Below, in pieces: positions 35,111-43,842 of a stretch of 64,000 nucleotides of DNA. The DNA lies in contig NZ_CP047156.1 in the NCBI RefSeq assembly GCF_009834025.1, positions 1 to 64,000 of the forward strand, given 5' to 3'. The notes beneath the pieces are model-generated. The model did not search any database. It had not been told where the DNA came from and saw only the letters and a program-made list of their open reading frames with translations. This DNA is from Epidermidibacterium keratini (GTDB taxonomy: Bacteria; Actinomycetota; Actinomycetes; Mycobacteriales; Antricoccaceae). Each line of letters starts with the position of its first letter. Position 1 is the stretch's first letter. Made by a program: the position numbers and the translations under genes.

Positions 35111-35964
35111 GGGAGCCGCCGGAACCGGACCTCGCTGCCGGGACGGGCTTGCGTGAGCCTCGGAATGCTCGCTGCGGTGACGACCCCGATGACCGGGTAG
35201 CCGCCGGTCGATGGGTAGTTGGCCAGAAACACGATCGGCTGGCCCGACGCCGGCACCTGGATCGAACCGAGATGCATTGCCTCACTGGGGATCTGGACGT
35301 CACCAGCGTGCTCAAGCCTCGGCCCCGTCAACCGGGCACCAACCCGGTTAACCTCGGTGCTTACCTGCCAGGTAGACGTCCGTAGCAACTCGATCGCCAC
35401 GTCCGTGAAGCAGTCCTCGCGAGGTCCGGGCGCAAAGTCGACGTCGGTGACTCCATCGCCACTGATGCTGTCGACGACTACGTCAGCGTGCGCCGGGCAT
35501 CCTGCCGTGGCGGATCCGATCGGCACGCGGTCTCCGGCTCGAAGCGCTGCTGGCCCGAGCCCGGCGAGCGAGTCGTGCGACCTGCTGCCGAGCACGAGCG
35601 GTACGTCGATGCCGCCACGCACGCTGAGATAACCCCGCATCCCATACGCCGCAGGCTTAATCTCCAAGAGCGTTCCCGCGGGAACGTAATGTGCCACGTT
35701 GCGCGCTACCGCACGCCCACCGATTTGGATCTCGCCGGCGGCGCCGGTGACCGCGATGGTTATCGGTACCTCCGCGCGTACGGCGACGTCGCCGAGCAGG
35801 TACTCGATCGCCGCCGCGCCAGGCATGTTGCCGACGAGTCGCGCGCCAAGACGATAGGAGTCGAGGTCAGCAGCACCGGCTCTCGGGACGCCGAGATGCG
35901 CGAACCCGAAACGGCCCTCGTCCTGGATCAGCGCTTCGTAGCCCACCCGTTCAATGAGCATCAC
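35107..35964 (-). CDS. pxpC: 5-oxoprolinase subunit PxpC (biotin-dependent carboxyltransferase-like)
   Basis: 285 residues of the KipA/AHS2 family. Signatures are QDEGRFGFAHLGVPRAGAADLDSYRLG at the N-terminus, RGGIDVPLVLGSRS, and VFLANYPSTGGYPVIGVV near the end. With PxpB and PxpA it makes the prokaryotic ATP-dependent 5-oxoprolinase that opens 5-oxoproline to glutamate. Its start overlaps the pxpB stop. Confidence 0.92.
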   Translation of the reverse strand: MMLIERVGYEALIQDEGRFGFAHLGVPRAGAADLDSYRLGARLVGNMPGAAAIEYLLGDVAVRAEVPITIAVTGAAGEIQIGGRAVARNVAHYVPAGTLLEIKPAAYGMRGYLSVRGGIDVPLVLGSRSHDSLAGLGPAALRAGDRVPIGSATAGCPAHADVVVDSISGDGVTDVDFAPGPREDCFTDVAIELLRTSTWQVSTEVNRVGARLTGPRLEHAGDVQIPSEAMHLGSIQVPASGQPIVFLANYPSTGGYPVIGVVTAASIPRLTQARPGSEVRFRRLP

Positions 35965-36584
35965 ACGGCCCGGAAGACGACGGTGTCACCTACGTCGACG
36001 CGGTTGGGCGGCTCACGATCGGTCTGCCACAGCGCTTCGCCGGTGAGGGTGCCGATCAAGCTCCAGCCGCCCGGAGTGGGAGCCGGGTAGATGACGGTGT
36101 AGTCGTTCGCGATCGCGACGGAACCTGCGGGAACCTGGGTTCGCGGGCTCGGCCGTCGCGGCACGCGCAGAACGCTTGGCACGCCTGAGAAGTAGGCGAG
36201 CCCGGGAGCGAACCCGAAGAAGTCGACGGAGTACGACGCGTCGGTGTGCGCGGCAATGATCTCGTCGGTGGTGAGGTGAAGACGCCGCGCAAGCTCGTCG
36301 AGGTCCTCGCCGTCGTAGCGCACGCTCAGCTCAATGGTTCGCGAGTTCGGCCTCTCGTCAGACTCGGGCGGGGCGTAGGCGGCTGTGACGTCGGCGACGA
36401 CCCGCTGCACGACTGCCATAGGGCCCATGACCATGACGGTTCGCTGAGCGGGCACAACCTCGACAAGCTCACTGGCCAGTGGATGGTCACGCACCTGGAG
36501 GGCAAGCGCGTGCACGTCGAGGATCGAGGCAAGCTCAACCAGCAGCGCGTCTTCGCCCACGCGTCGGGTCGACGGCGGCGTCAT
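35961..36584 (-). CDS. pxpB: 5-oxoprolinase subunit PxpB (KipI-like)
   Basis: 207 residues of the KipI/AHS1 family: RRVGEDALLVEL start, VVPAQRTVMVMG, YDGEDLDELARRLHLT, FGFAPGLAYFSGVP and IANDYTVIYPAPTPGGWSLIG. I place the start at ATG 36584 (MTPPSTRRV) because the ancestral pxpA stop TGA (36581-36583) overlaps it (CAATGA). The frame also reads open upstream into pxpA because of a frameshift there, so a fused product is possible. Confidence 0.88.
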   Translation of the reverse strand: MTPPSTRRVGEDALLVELASILDVHALALQVRDHPLASELVEVVPAQRTVMVMGPMAVVQRVVADVTAAYAPPESDERPNSRTIELSVRYDGEDLDELARRLHLTTDEIIAAHTDASYSVDFFGFAPGLAYFSGVPSVLRVPRRPSPRTQVPAGSVAIANDYTVIYPAPTPGGWSLIGTLTGEALWQTDREPPNRVDVGDTVVFRAV

Positions 36585-37358
36585 TGCGAGATTGCCGCCA
36601 TGGTTGAGATCGACGTCAGCTCGACCCCGGCCTCGGCAAGCGCGTCGCGGACCGCGCGCCATCTCCGGAGCGCCTGGCGAGTCCGAGTGGATGCACAGCG
36701 AGTCGACGGGCATGTCGATCGTGTCGCCGTCGGCGGTCTCGACGGTGCCCTCGGTCGCCAGCCGTACGGCGCGATCGGCGGCGGCATTGACGTCGGTGAT
36801 GACGGCGCCGGGGGCCGAGCGCGGGACGAGCAGCCCGTCGCGCTGGTATCCGCGGTCGATGTAGCCCTCGCGGACCCGGCGTACCCCGCGATCGTCGGCA
36901 CGCTGCGCAAACGACGTGCCTGGCTGACAGAGAAACGGCAGCTGCGGGTCGTAAGCCAAGATCGCGTCGAGGACCGCGTCGGCGTACTCGTTGTCTTGCA
37001 CCGCGGCGTGATAGAGCGCGCCGTGCACCTTCACGTAGTTCACCGATGAGCCCGCGCGTCGCGCGAACGGTGTCAGCGCCCCAAGCTGGTAGAGCAGCTC
37101 GTTGGCGAGCGTCGTGCGCGAGACCTCCACAAACCGGCGCCCGAATCCGATCAGGTCTCGAAAGCCCGGATGAGCGCCGATTCCGACGCCGTTGGCGGCC
37201 GCCGTGCGGCACGTGGCGTCCATGATGTCCGGATCTCCCCCGTGAAATCCGCAGGCGATGTTTGCATCGGTGACCAGGGCTAACAGCGCGTCGTCCTCGC
37301 CCATGCGATAGGCGCCGTACCCCTCGCCCAGGTCTGAGTTCAGCGAGATCCTCGCCAT
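36581..37358 (-). pseudogene. pxpA: 5-oxoprolinase subunit PxpA (LamB/YcsF) with a frameshift near its 3' end
   Basis: The first ~235 codons are a good LamB/YcsF protein: SLNSDLGEGYGAYRMGED, IACGFHGGDP, GAHPGFRDLIGFGRR, VKVHGALYH and the SLCIHSDSPGAPEMA block. After MAR the reading frame shifts. The expected tail RAVRDALAEAGVEL is encoded in another frame and ends at the TGA that overlaps the pxpB start. In the present frame the gene instead reads GPRRACRGRGR and continues into pxpB as one 465-codon frame. The slip site is a GC-dinucleotide run (about 36649-36660); loss of one GC unit explains it. Either a sequencing error, a true mutation or a functional fusion. Confidence 0.75.
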
Positions 37359-37501
37359 GGCAGCACTTTCCTCTCCGATTCAGACCGTCCGAGTGCCCGA
37401 TTCTAGTCCGGTGCAGCGCGGCCCTTGAAGGACTTGACACCGCGTTCGAGTCGGGTTCGAGTAGACAGACGACCGCTCGCATCGACCGGAGGTACGCCGC
37501 G

Positions 37502-39298
37502 GTGACCGCACTACAGTCGACGCTCATCGACCAGGCCCGCGAGTGGGCCGACTCCTTCTCGCGTGCCATCTCATCCGGCGACGAAGCGCAGCTCAGTGAG
37601 CTGTTTGCCGATCCGGCGTACTGGCGGGATGTCGTCGCGCTGACCTGGGCACCGCACACGTTCAGCGGTCGCGATCAGGTGGTCGACGGGCTGCGTGCCG
37701 CTCCGCTTGCCGACACGCTCCGTCTTGAGCTCGACGAAGCCACTCCCGTGCGACAGGTCGTGCGGGCCGGCGTCGAGTGTGTCGAGGCAGTCTTCACCAT
37801 GTGCACCGCGGTCGGGACCGGCCGCGCGGTCGCCCGGCTCATCGCCGACGGTGACCGACTTCGGGCGTGGACGCTAGGGACGGTGCTGGAAAACCTCACC
37901 GGACACGAAGAACGAGTCGGCCCACACCGGCCTAGCGGCGCCGAGTGGTCGCGCTCGTTCAGCGGGCCGAACTGGCGCGACCAACGGCGTGCCCTGCTCG
38001 CAGACGATGCCGCCGAACCGACAGTGCTCGTCGTCGGTGGCGGTCAGGCCGGGCTCTCGGCCGCCGCGCGTCTGCGCACGTTTGGCATCGACGCACTAAT
38101 CATCGACACTCACGCGGCCATCGGTGACAACTGGCGCACGCGCTATCACTCATTGACCCTGCACAACGAGACCTGGGTAAACCACCTGCCCTATCTGCCG
38201 TTTCCGGACAACTGGCCGACGTACATTCCCAAGGACAAGCTGGCGGACTGGCTTGCGGCGTACGTCGAAGCGATGGAGCTGCGGGTGTGGACCGACACTG
38301 CACTGATCAGCGCCGAGTACGACGACGCCTCGAGCAGCTGGACCGCGACCGTCCGCAAAGGCGGCAGTGGGCGCACGCTCCGTCCGCGGCACATCGTGAT
38401 GGCAACTGGCACGAGCGGACCGGAGTACATCCCAGATATACCTGGTCTTGCGTCTTTTGCCGGCGAGACCGTCCACTCCGGCAGGTTCACCGACGCCGAG
38501 CAGTACGCCGGACGTCCGGCGGTCGTCATCGGCACCGGCACGAGCGGACACGACGTGGCCCAGGAGCTGCATGCCGCGGGCGCTCACGTGACGATGGTGC
38601 AGCGCGGACGCACCCTGGTCTCGAACGTCGGACCCGACTACGCGGGCAAGATCTACAGCCTCTACGGCGAAGGGCTGCCGACCGAGACGTGCGATCTCAT
38701 CACTGCGGCGACGCCGTACCCGGTGATGCGCCGCGCGCAGCGGCTGGTCACCCGTGAGGTCGCCACTCGGGAGAGGCCGCTGCACGATGCCCTGGAGGCG
38801 GCCGGTTTTCGCACGACGCTCGGCGAGGACGACACCGGCTGGCAGATTCTCTACCAGTCGCGCGGCGGTGGCTACTACCTCAATGTCGGCTGCTCAGAGC
38901 TCATCGCCGCAGGCGAGATCACGATTGCCGAGTGGGAGGACGTCGAGCGCGTGACCGAGCGCGGTCTGCAGCTTGGTGACGGGAGCGCGATCGACGCGGA
39001 CCTCATCGTGATGGCGACCGGTTATCTCGGTCAGGATGTGCTGCTGCGTCGACTGTTTGGTGACGAGGTGGCAAGCCGGGTCGGCCCGGTGTGGGGCTTT
39101 TCCGAGGAGGGCGAGCTTCGCAACCTGTGGTCTCCCACTGGCCAGCCCGGCCTGTGGTTCATTGCCGGGAGCCTCGCGCAGTGCCGGATCTTCTCGCGCA
39201 CTCTCGCACTACAGATCCAGGCCCGCGAACTCGGTCTGGTACCGCCGGAGTACGCCGGTCCGCGGCCGGGCGGACAGGTGCGCGCGGAGGATCTCTAG
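37502..39298 (+). CDS. Flavin-containing monooxygenase with N-terminal NTF2-like domain
   Basis: 598 residues, GTG start. Residues ~10-140 are an NTF2/SnoaL-like domain (SGDEAQLSELFADPAYWRDVVALTW). From ~175 there is a class B flavin monooxygenase: FAD site VVGGGQAGLSAAARL, NLPYLPF-type LPYLPFPDNWPTY, NADPH site VVIGTGTSGHDVAQEL and MATGYLGQ. It resembles CzcO/YUCCA-type enzymes that oxygenate ketones, amines or indoles. Substrate unknown. It runs convergent to the MerR-HEAT gene with a four-base overlap. Confidence 0.88.
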   Translation: MTALQSTLIDQAREWADSFSRAISSGDEAQLSELFADPAYWRDVVALTWAPHTFSGRDQVVDGLRAAPLADTLRLELDEATPVRQVVRAGVECVEAVFTMCTAVGTGRAVARLIADGDRLRAWTLGTVLENLTGHEERVGPHRPSGAEWSRSFSGPNWRDQRRALLADDAAEPTVLVVGGGQAGLSAAARLRTFGIDALIIDTHAAIGDNWRTRYHSLTLHNETWVNHLPYLPFPDNWPTYIPKDKLADWLAAYVEAMELRVWTDTALISAEYDDASSSWTATVRKGGSGRTLRPRHIVMATGTSGPEYIPDIPGLASFAGETVHSGRFTDAEQYAGRPAVVIGTGTSGHDVAQELHAAGAHVTMVQRGRTLVSNVGPDYAGKIYSLYGEGLPTETCDLITAATPYPVMRRAQRLVTREVATRERPLHDALEAAGFRTTLGEDDTGWQILYQSRGGGYYLNVGCSELIAAGEITIAEWEDVERVTERGLQLGDGSAIDADLIVMATGYLGQDVLLRRLFGDEVASRVGPVWGFSEEGELRNLWSPTGQPGLWFIAGSLAQCRIFSRTLALQIQARELGLVPPEYAGPRPGGQVRAEDL

Positions 39299-40287
39299 CG
39301 TCGCTGGCTAAGGATGAACGACGCGGTGAGCGCGACCTGGCGTGCCGGGTCGCCGGTGAGTTCGGCCAGCAGCGTGGTGGCGGCGTCGCCGGGAATCTCG
39401 GCCAGCGCCTCGGTAAGGCGATGCCTGCTCGCACCATCGCTACCGGCGAGCGCCTCGCGGATGCCGTCGACGATCTCGTCGGCGCGATCGAGCCGGACAG
39501 CAAGCTTGCCCAATACCGCTGAGGCTGCGACATCATCACGACCTTCTGCGATCAGCGCGATCAGCCCGGGTGCGGCGGTGGCATCGCCGCGAACGCCGCG
39601 GGCAACGGTCGCCCGGACCCGCACTATCGGGTCGGGGTGCTGGGCGGCGGCGGCCACGACGCTACGGGCGTGTTCGGTGTCGATCTTCGCGAGCGCGTCC
39701 AGCGCCCTGTGCCGTCGTTCAGGCTCAGGCGAGTCGAGAGCGTCCGCAAGAGCGGGAACGACGTCGTCTCCGAGGCGCGCCAAGGCCCAGAAAAGAGCTC
39801 CGGCCACATTGAGTTCGGGTTCCGACAGCGCGGCCTGCACGAGTGCCTCGGTCGCGTGTCCGTCCTCGGGTGCCGTCGTCAGCGCAGCCCGCTGCCGGAC
39901 GCCGGGATCGGCGGCGCGCAGGCTGCGGAGCAACGCGATAGTGCGCAATACATCCGCCCACGCCGTCGGCTCGCTCGCTCGGACTTCGGACAGGCGAGAC
40001 AGCAGCTCTTCCTCTCGGTCCCGGCGCTCACGGGTGCGCTCGACTAACCGATCGACGACCTCACCGGGGTCATAGGAAAGGTCATCGAGTGCAGTGGCGA
40101 CCTGCTCCAGGCTGAGCCCGAGAGAACGAAGCGCCTCGACCTGGAACAGGCGACGTACATCTTCGGCTGAGTACTGCCGGTATCCGCCGGAGGTGCGTCC
40201 GCTCGGCGAGACCAGACCGATGGAGTCGTAGTGCCGCAACATGCGGGCACTGATACCCGACCGCTGGGAAACCTCGCCGATCAGCAC
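39295..40287 (-). CDS. MerR-family regulator with C-terminal HEAT repeats
   Basis: 330 residues. The N-terminal ~70 are a MerR winged helix (LIGEVSQRSGISARMLRHYDSIGLVSPSGRTSGGYRQY), then the dimerisation helix. Residues ~120-330 form HEAT/PBS-lyase-type alpha repeats (ALFWALARLGDDVVPAL, RHRALDALAKID). The alpha solenoid replaces the usual ligand or metal domain. GTG start four bases after the HEAT gene stop, so both share the promoter at 40978-41008. Confidence 0.9.
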   Translation of the reverse strand: MLIGEVSQRSGISARMLRHYDSIGLVSPSGRTSGGYRQYSAEDVRRLFQVEALRSLGLSLEQVATALDDLSYDPGEVVDRLVERTRERRDREEELLSRLSEVRASEPTAWADVLRTIALLRSLRAADPGVRQRAALTTAPEDGHATEALVQAALSEPELNVAGALFWALARLGDDVVPALADALDSPEPERRHRALDALAKIDTEHARSVVAAAAQHPDPIVRVRATVARGVRGDATAAPGLIALIAEGRDDVAASAVLGKLAVRLDRADEIVDGIREALAGSDGASRHRLTEALAEIPGDAATTLLAELTGDPARQVALTASFILSQRR

Positions 40288-40291
40288 GCGG

Positions 40292-40957
40292 CTACTCCGC
40301 TGCGACCGGTGCGTCGATCAACGCGATCTCGCGGCGAGCTGCGTCAACAGCCGCCGCGAACCCCAGGTCCGGATCGTCGATAAGCCGCTGGGTGGCGATC
40401 GCATGCGTCTGGACGGCCGGATCGCGATCGCTCGTCGCCCGCTCCAGTACGCCGGTCGCCGCCGGACCGAGAGCGGCGAACGCTCGGCTCAGGCTGAGCT
40501 GCACCTCGCCATCACCGCGGCCAAACTGGCTCGCGAGCGCCTCGGCGAGACCGGTGCGGTCGCCGTCAGGAACGAGTGCGACGGCGGCTCGCCACGCGGC
40601 ACGGGCGACCTCATCGTCACTGTCGCGCAACAGATCTGCGGTGATAGCCGGCCAGGCGCGCCGGTCGCCGATCTTCGACAGCGTGTGTAACGACTGACTG
40701 CGTGCCTGCGGAACCGCCGAGCCCAGCTCGCGCAGCAGCTGGTCGACGGTCACATTGCCATCGTGCCGCGTCAGCGCCCAGGTGAGCATGTCCCGGACGA
40801 AGAAGTCGGGTTCGGTCGCCGATTGCTCGATCAGTACGTCGACATACTCGGGATCTGGGTAGGTTCCGGCCGTGAGCGCGGCACGCAGCCGTGCCGACGA
40901 GTTCGACGTACTCAACGCCTTGCGCAGCTTCGCGACTTGCGCTTCGTTCTGGGTCAT
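40292..40957 (-). CDS. HEAT-repeat protein co-encoded with the MerR-HEAT regulator
   Basis: 221 residues, all helical. Repeats such as VRDMLTWALTRHD, ARSQSLHTLSKIGDRRAW and VARAAWRAAVALVPDGDRTGL are HEAT/PBS-like and resemble those of the adjacent MerR protein. AGGAGG selects ATG 40957. No catalytic motif. Probably a partner or paralogous sensor of the regulator. Confidence 0.8.
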   Translation of the reverse strand: MTQNEAQVAKLRKALSTSNSSARLRAALTAGTYPDPEYVDVLIEQSATEPDFFVRDMLTWALTRHDGNVTVDQLLRELGSAVPQARSQSLHTLSKIGDRRAWPAITADLLRDSDDEVARAAWRAAVALVPDGDRTGLAEALASQFGRGDGEVQLSLSRAFAALGPAATGVLERATSDRDPAVQTHAIATQRLIDDPDLGFAAAVDAARREIALIDAPVAAE

Positions 40958-40977
40958 CGCGACCACCTCCTCGACTC

Positions 40978-41008
40978 ACCTAACGCCTTGTCATGGTGTC
41001 AAGGTCAA
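40978..41008 (-). promoter_or_regulatory. MerR-type promoter with 19-bp spacer and palindromic operator
   Basis: Reading the minus strand: -35 TTGACC (41008-41003), -10 TTAGGT (40983-40978), spacer exactly 19 nt, the abnormal length typical of MerR-activated promoters. CCTTGACA-CCA-TGACAAGG (41004-40986, one mismatch) lies between them. Located just upstream of the HEAT and MerR-HEAT genes, so it is probably autoregulated. Confidence 0.6.
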
Positions 41009-41022
41009 GGAAGTTTCTGCAC

Positions 41023-42291
41023 TCAGGGAGCGAGCTCACGTCCGCGGGTCTCGGGTAGGGCTAATGCGGCCAGCACGGCGACGAGATAGGCGCCACCGGC
41101 AAAGATCGGGATCGCCGTAGCCAGGCCCATGCGGTCGCCGAGGAACCCGACGAACGCGGGAAACAATGCGCCGATGCCTCGTCCGAAGTTGTAGCAGAAA
41201 CCTTGTGCCGAGCCGCGGATGCGAGTGGGAAAGAGCTCGGTCAAGAACGAGCCGAGACTGCTGAACACCCCGGAAGCTGCGAAGCCAAGCGGGAAGCCCA
41301 GCACGAGCATCACGCTGTTACTGAGGTCGAGCTGCGTATAGGGCACGACGATGATGCCGGCGAGTACGGCGAAGATGAGCACGTTCGCCTTACGTCCCAG
41401 GCGATCTGTGAGCCACGAGCCGATCAGGTAGCCGACGAACGAGCCGGCGATGATGACCGCGAGGTAGCCGCCAGTCCCGATTACGGTCAGGCCTCGCGAC
41501 TTGGTCAGGAAAGCTGGCAACCACGTCGTAATGGCGTAGTACCCACCCTGGATTCCGATGCACATCAGACTGGCGAGCACGGTTGTGTGCAGGATGCCAG
41601 GCGCGAAGATCTTCAGGAAGTCGCTGCCCTTGCGCCCCGTGCGCTGCACGCTCGCGGTAAATACCTCGGGTTCGGGCACGTAGCGCCGGATGAAAAACAC
41701 CAGCACGGCCGGGATCGCGCCAAACCAGAACATGACTCGCCACGCAAGCTCGGGCTCGAAGATCGTGAAGCTCAGGGTGTAGAGGACGGCCGCGGCGCCC
41801 CAGCCGATCGCCCAACCGCTCTGCACGATGCCGACAGCGCGCCCGCGCATCCGCGCACGCACCATTTCGCCGATCAGCACCGAGCCGACTGCCCACTCGC
41901 CGCCAAAGCCCAGACCCTGCAGTGCGCGCAGCACGAAGATCTGCGGATAGCTCTGGGTGAAGCCGATGAGCACCGTGCAGATCGAGAACGCCAGGATCGT
42001 GATCTGCAAGACGCGCACGCGGCCAAAGCGGTCAGCGAGGATGCCCGCGAGCCAGCCACCGATTGCCGAGAACAGCAGCGTGACGGTCGCCAGCAGGCCC
42101 GCCTGCCCCTGGCTGATCCCCATCACCACCATCACGGTGGTGAGCACAAACGTAAACACCATGTAGTCGAGCGCGTCGATTGCCCAGCCGAGGAAGGCGG
42201 CAGTGAGGGTACGGCGCTCCACTTTGTTGAGGTTGCGCAGCATCGACAGCGGTGAGCCGGTGTCCTTCTGCGCGAGGTCGTCGGTAGTCAT
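41023..42291 (-). CDS. MFS transporter, AAHS/sialate-benzoate type
   Basis: 422 residues, twelve helices. Signatures: LGWAIDALDYMVFTFVL (helix 1 Asp), GGWLAGILADRFGRVRVL loop 2-3, LRALQGLGFGGEWAVGSVLIGEM and GSWLTDRLGRKANV loop 8-9. This resembles aromatic acid:H+ symporters and NanT. GAGGAG upstream of the ATG. No catabolic genes for aromatic acids are adjacent; the next gene upstream on the same strand is the SDR. Confidence 0.87.
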   Translation of the reverse strand: MTTDDLAQKDTGSPLSMLRNLNKVERRTLTAAFLGWAIDALDYMVFTFVLTTVMVVMGISQGQAGLLATVTLLFSAIGGWLAGILADRFGRVRVLQITILAFSICTVLIGFTQSYPQIFVLRALQGLGFGGEWAVGSVLIGEMVRARMRGRAVGIVQSGWAIGWGAAAVLYTLSFTIFEPELAWRVMFWFGAIPAVLVFFIRRYVPEPEVFTASVQRTGRKGSDFLKIFAPGILHTTVLASLMCIGIQGGYYAITTWLPAFLTKSRGLTVIGTGGYLAVIIAGSFVGYLIGSWLTDRLGRKANVLIFAVLAGIIVVPYTQLDLSNSVMLVLGFPLGFAASGVFSSLGSFLTELFPTRIRGSAQGFCYNFGRGIGALFPAFVGFLGDRMGLATAIPIFAGGAYLVAVLAALALPETRGRELAP

Positions 42292-42363
42292 GTCGGGGCT
42301 CCTCTCCCGAGCAACCTTCCTCGCGCACGCGCGATGAGCGCAAGATCAATCGCGCTATATCGC

Positions 42364-43323
42364 TCAGAGTGAGCCGAGGCTCCAGCCGGCGGAGTCGGCG
42401 AACGAGTCGTAGAACTCGACCGTGTAGGCATCTTCCGGGTCGCGGCGCACGCGTCGATCCAGCTCATGCGCATCGTCGCCGACGAGGATCCGCCACTGGT
42501 CGCGGCGTACCCCGTCCAGGATGATGCGGGCCGCTTCGGCCGCGGTCATGGGCGCCTTATCGGTGAACTCGCGTGCCCGGTCGGCGACGATCTGCTCGAC
42601 GTCCTCGTCGCTCAGCCGCTGGGCGTCTACTCCCGATGCGATAAGCCGGGCACGGGCCGCGACGAGCTCGGGGTCGGTCAGGCGGTCGGAGTCGGTGCCG
42701 GCGATGACCTTGCGCGAGTTGGCGATGATCCCGGTGCCGATGTGCCCGGGCATGACCAGCGCCGCGGTGACGTGCGGGGCGTTCAGTCGTAGGTCGGTGA
42801 TGAGGGCCTCGGTGAAGCCCTTGACCGCGAACTTCGCCGCCGAGTACGCCGTGTGCGCACGCCGCGGCCCGATGCTCGCCCAGAATCCGTTGACCGACGA
42901 CGTGTTCACGATGCGCGCCTCGTCGGCGGCAATCAGCATGGGCATGAACGTGCGGACGCCGAGGTAGACCCCGCCCCAGTCGATGGCAAACGTGCGTTCC
43001 CACAGCTCGCGTGGGTCGGTGATCATGCTGCCCACACCGCCGATGCCCGCGTTGTTGAAGAGCAGGTGGATGTGGTCGGTCGCGTGCTGGTCGCGGACCT
43101 CGTCGGCGAATCGCTTCTGTTGCGACTCATCGGAGACGTCGAGTAGGTGGGTGGTGAGCCGGCCGTCTAGCTCAGCGGCGAGGGACTGCGTCTCCTCAAG
43201 CGCGGAGGGCGAGACATCTCCCGCCGCGACCTGCGCACCCGTTGCCGCAAGCTGCAGCGCGAGCTCTCGGCCCATCCCGCTGCCCGCGCCGGTGACTACT
43301 GCTATGCGCCCTGAAACGTCCAT
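42364..43323 (-). CDS. Short-chain dehydrogenase/reductase
   Basis: 319 residues. Cofactor motif TGAGSGMGRELAL, structural NNAG in LLFNNAGIGG, catalytic S in NTSSVNG and YSAAK. An aspartate after the second strand (AAGDVS) suggests NAD(H). A C-terminal extension of ~60 residues (RRDQWRILVGDDAHELDR...) is typical of SDRs that work on larger hydrophobic alcohols. Possibly operonic with the transporter downstream, 72 bp away. Confidence 0.88.
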   Translation of the reverse strand: MDVSGRIAVVTGAGSGMGRELALQLAATGAQVAAGDVSPSALEETQSLAAELDGRLTTHLLDVSDESQQKRFADEVRDQHATDHIHLLFNNAGIGGVGSMITDPRELWERTFAIDWGGVYLGVRTFMPMLIAADEARIVNTSSVNGFWASIGPRRAHTAYSAAKFAVKGFTEALITDLRLNAPHVTAALVMPGHIGTGIIANSRKVIAGTDSDRLTDPELVAARARLIASGVDAQRLSDEDVEQIVADRAREFTDKAPMTAAEAARIILDGVRRDQWRILVGDDAHELDRRVRRDPEDAYTVEFYDSFADSAGWSLGSL

Positions 43324-43343
43324 CGCCCGCCTCCGTCAAAGAA

Positions 43344-43370
43344 GTTCGAAGTACGAAATGTATGTCGAAC
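43344..43370. promoter_or_regulatory. Imperfect operator-like palindrome upstream of the SDR
   Basis: GTTCGA (43344) and TCGAAC (43365) form 6 bp arms 15 bp apart, 21 bp ahead of the SDR start. The position fits a repressor site; the regulator is not identified. Confidence 0.25.
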
Positions 43371-43428
43371 CTAGCAGCGAAGAGCCGCTGCGACGGGAGG
43401 CGGGCGATGGGGCCCCTACGGGGTGCTG

Positions 43429-43704
43429 TTACCAGCTGCCGCCCTGCGGGTTGCCGCCCTGCGGGCCGCGGTCGTCATAGCGCGGGTCGTTGCCGCGCGG
43501 GTCGTTGTAGCGCGGGTCGCGCGAGCGATCGTTTCCGGTGAAGGAGTCGAGCTTGCGCTTCGCGCCGGCGATCTGGCCGCTGTACTTACCCTTAGTCCGC
43601 TTGTCGGCGAAGCTTGCCGCCTTGTCGGCGTACCGGCCGACCTTGTCGGGGTTCTTCTGCGCGAACTGCTGGGCCTTCTGCAGGATCCGGTTGAGGTTTG
43701 GCAT
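43429..43704 (-). CDS. Rv0909-like small protein (MT0933 antitoxin family)
   Basis: 91 residues. The first ~55 (QKAQQFAQKNPDKVGRYADKAASFADKRTKGKYSGQI) match a helical mycobacterial-type putative antitoxin family. The tail is a degenerate repeat (RDPRYNDPRGNDPRYDDRG) and likely disordered. No toxin partner sits next to it, so a toxin-antitoxin role is doubtful; related proteins are often solitary. A typical small actinobacterial conserved gene. Confidence 0.7.
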   Translation of the reverse strand: MPNLNRILQKAQQFAQKNPDKVGRYADKAASFADKRTKGKYSGQIAGAKRKLDSFTGNDRSRDPRYNDPRGNDPRYDDRGPQGGNPQGGSW

Positions 43705-43842
43705 AGGTAATCACTCCTTGCGATGGGCGTCAGGCCCGGTCGAGATGGCGGGCTTGCTTCCGCACATACCCAACACAGCGACCGGGCGTCGGTGATTGTT
43801 CCACATACCGGTGTCGACCTCACGCCGATCACACATCCGCCG

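Noticed and set aside
37411-37500. TTCGAGTCGGGTTCGAG resembling a tRNA T-arm
   Set aside because: No acceptor stem, D-arm or anticodon arm can be drawn around it.
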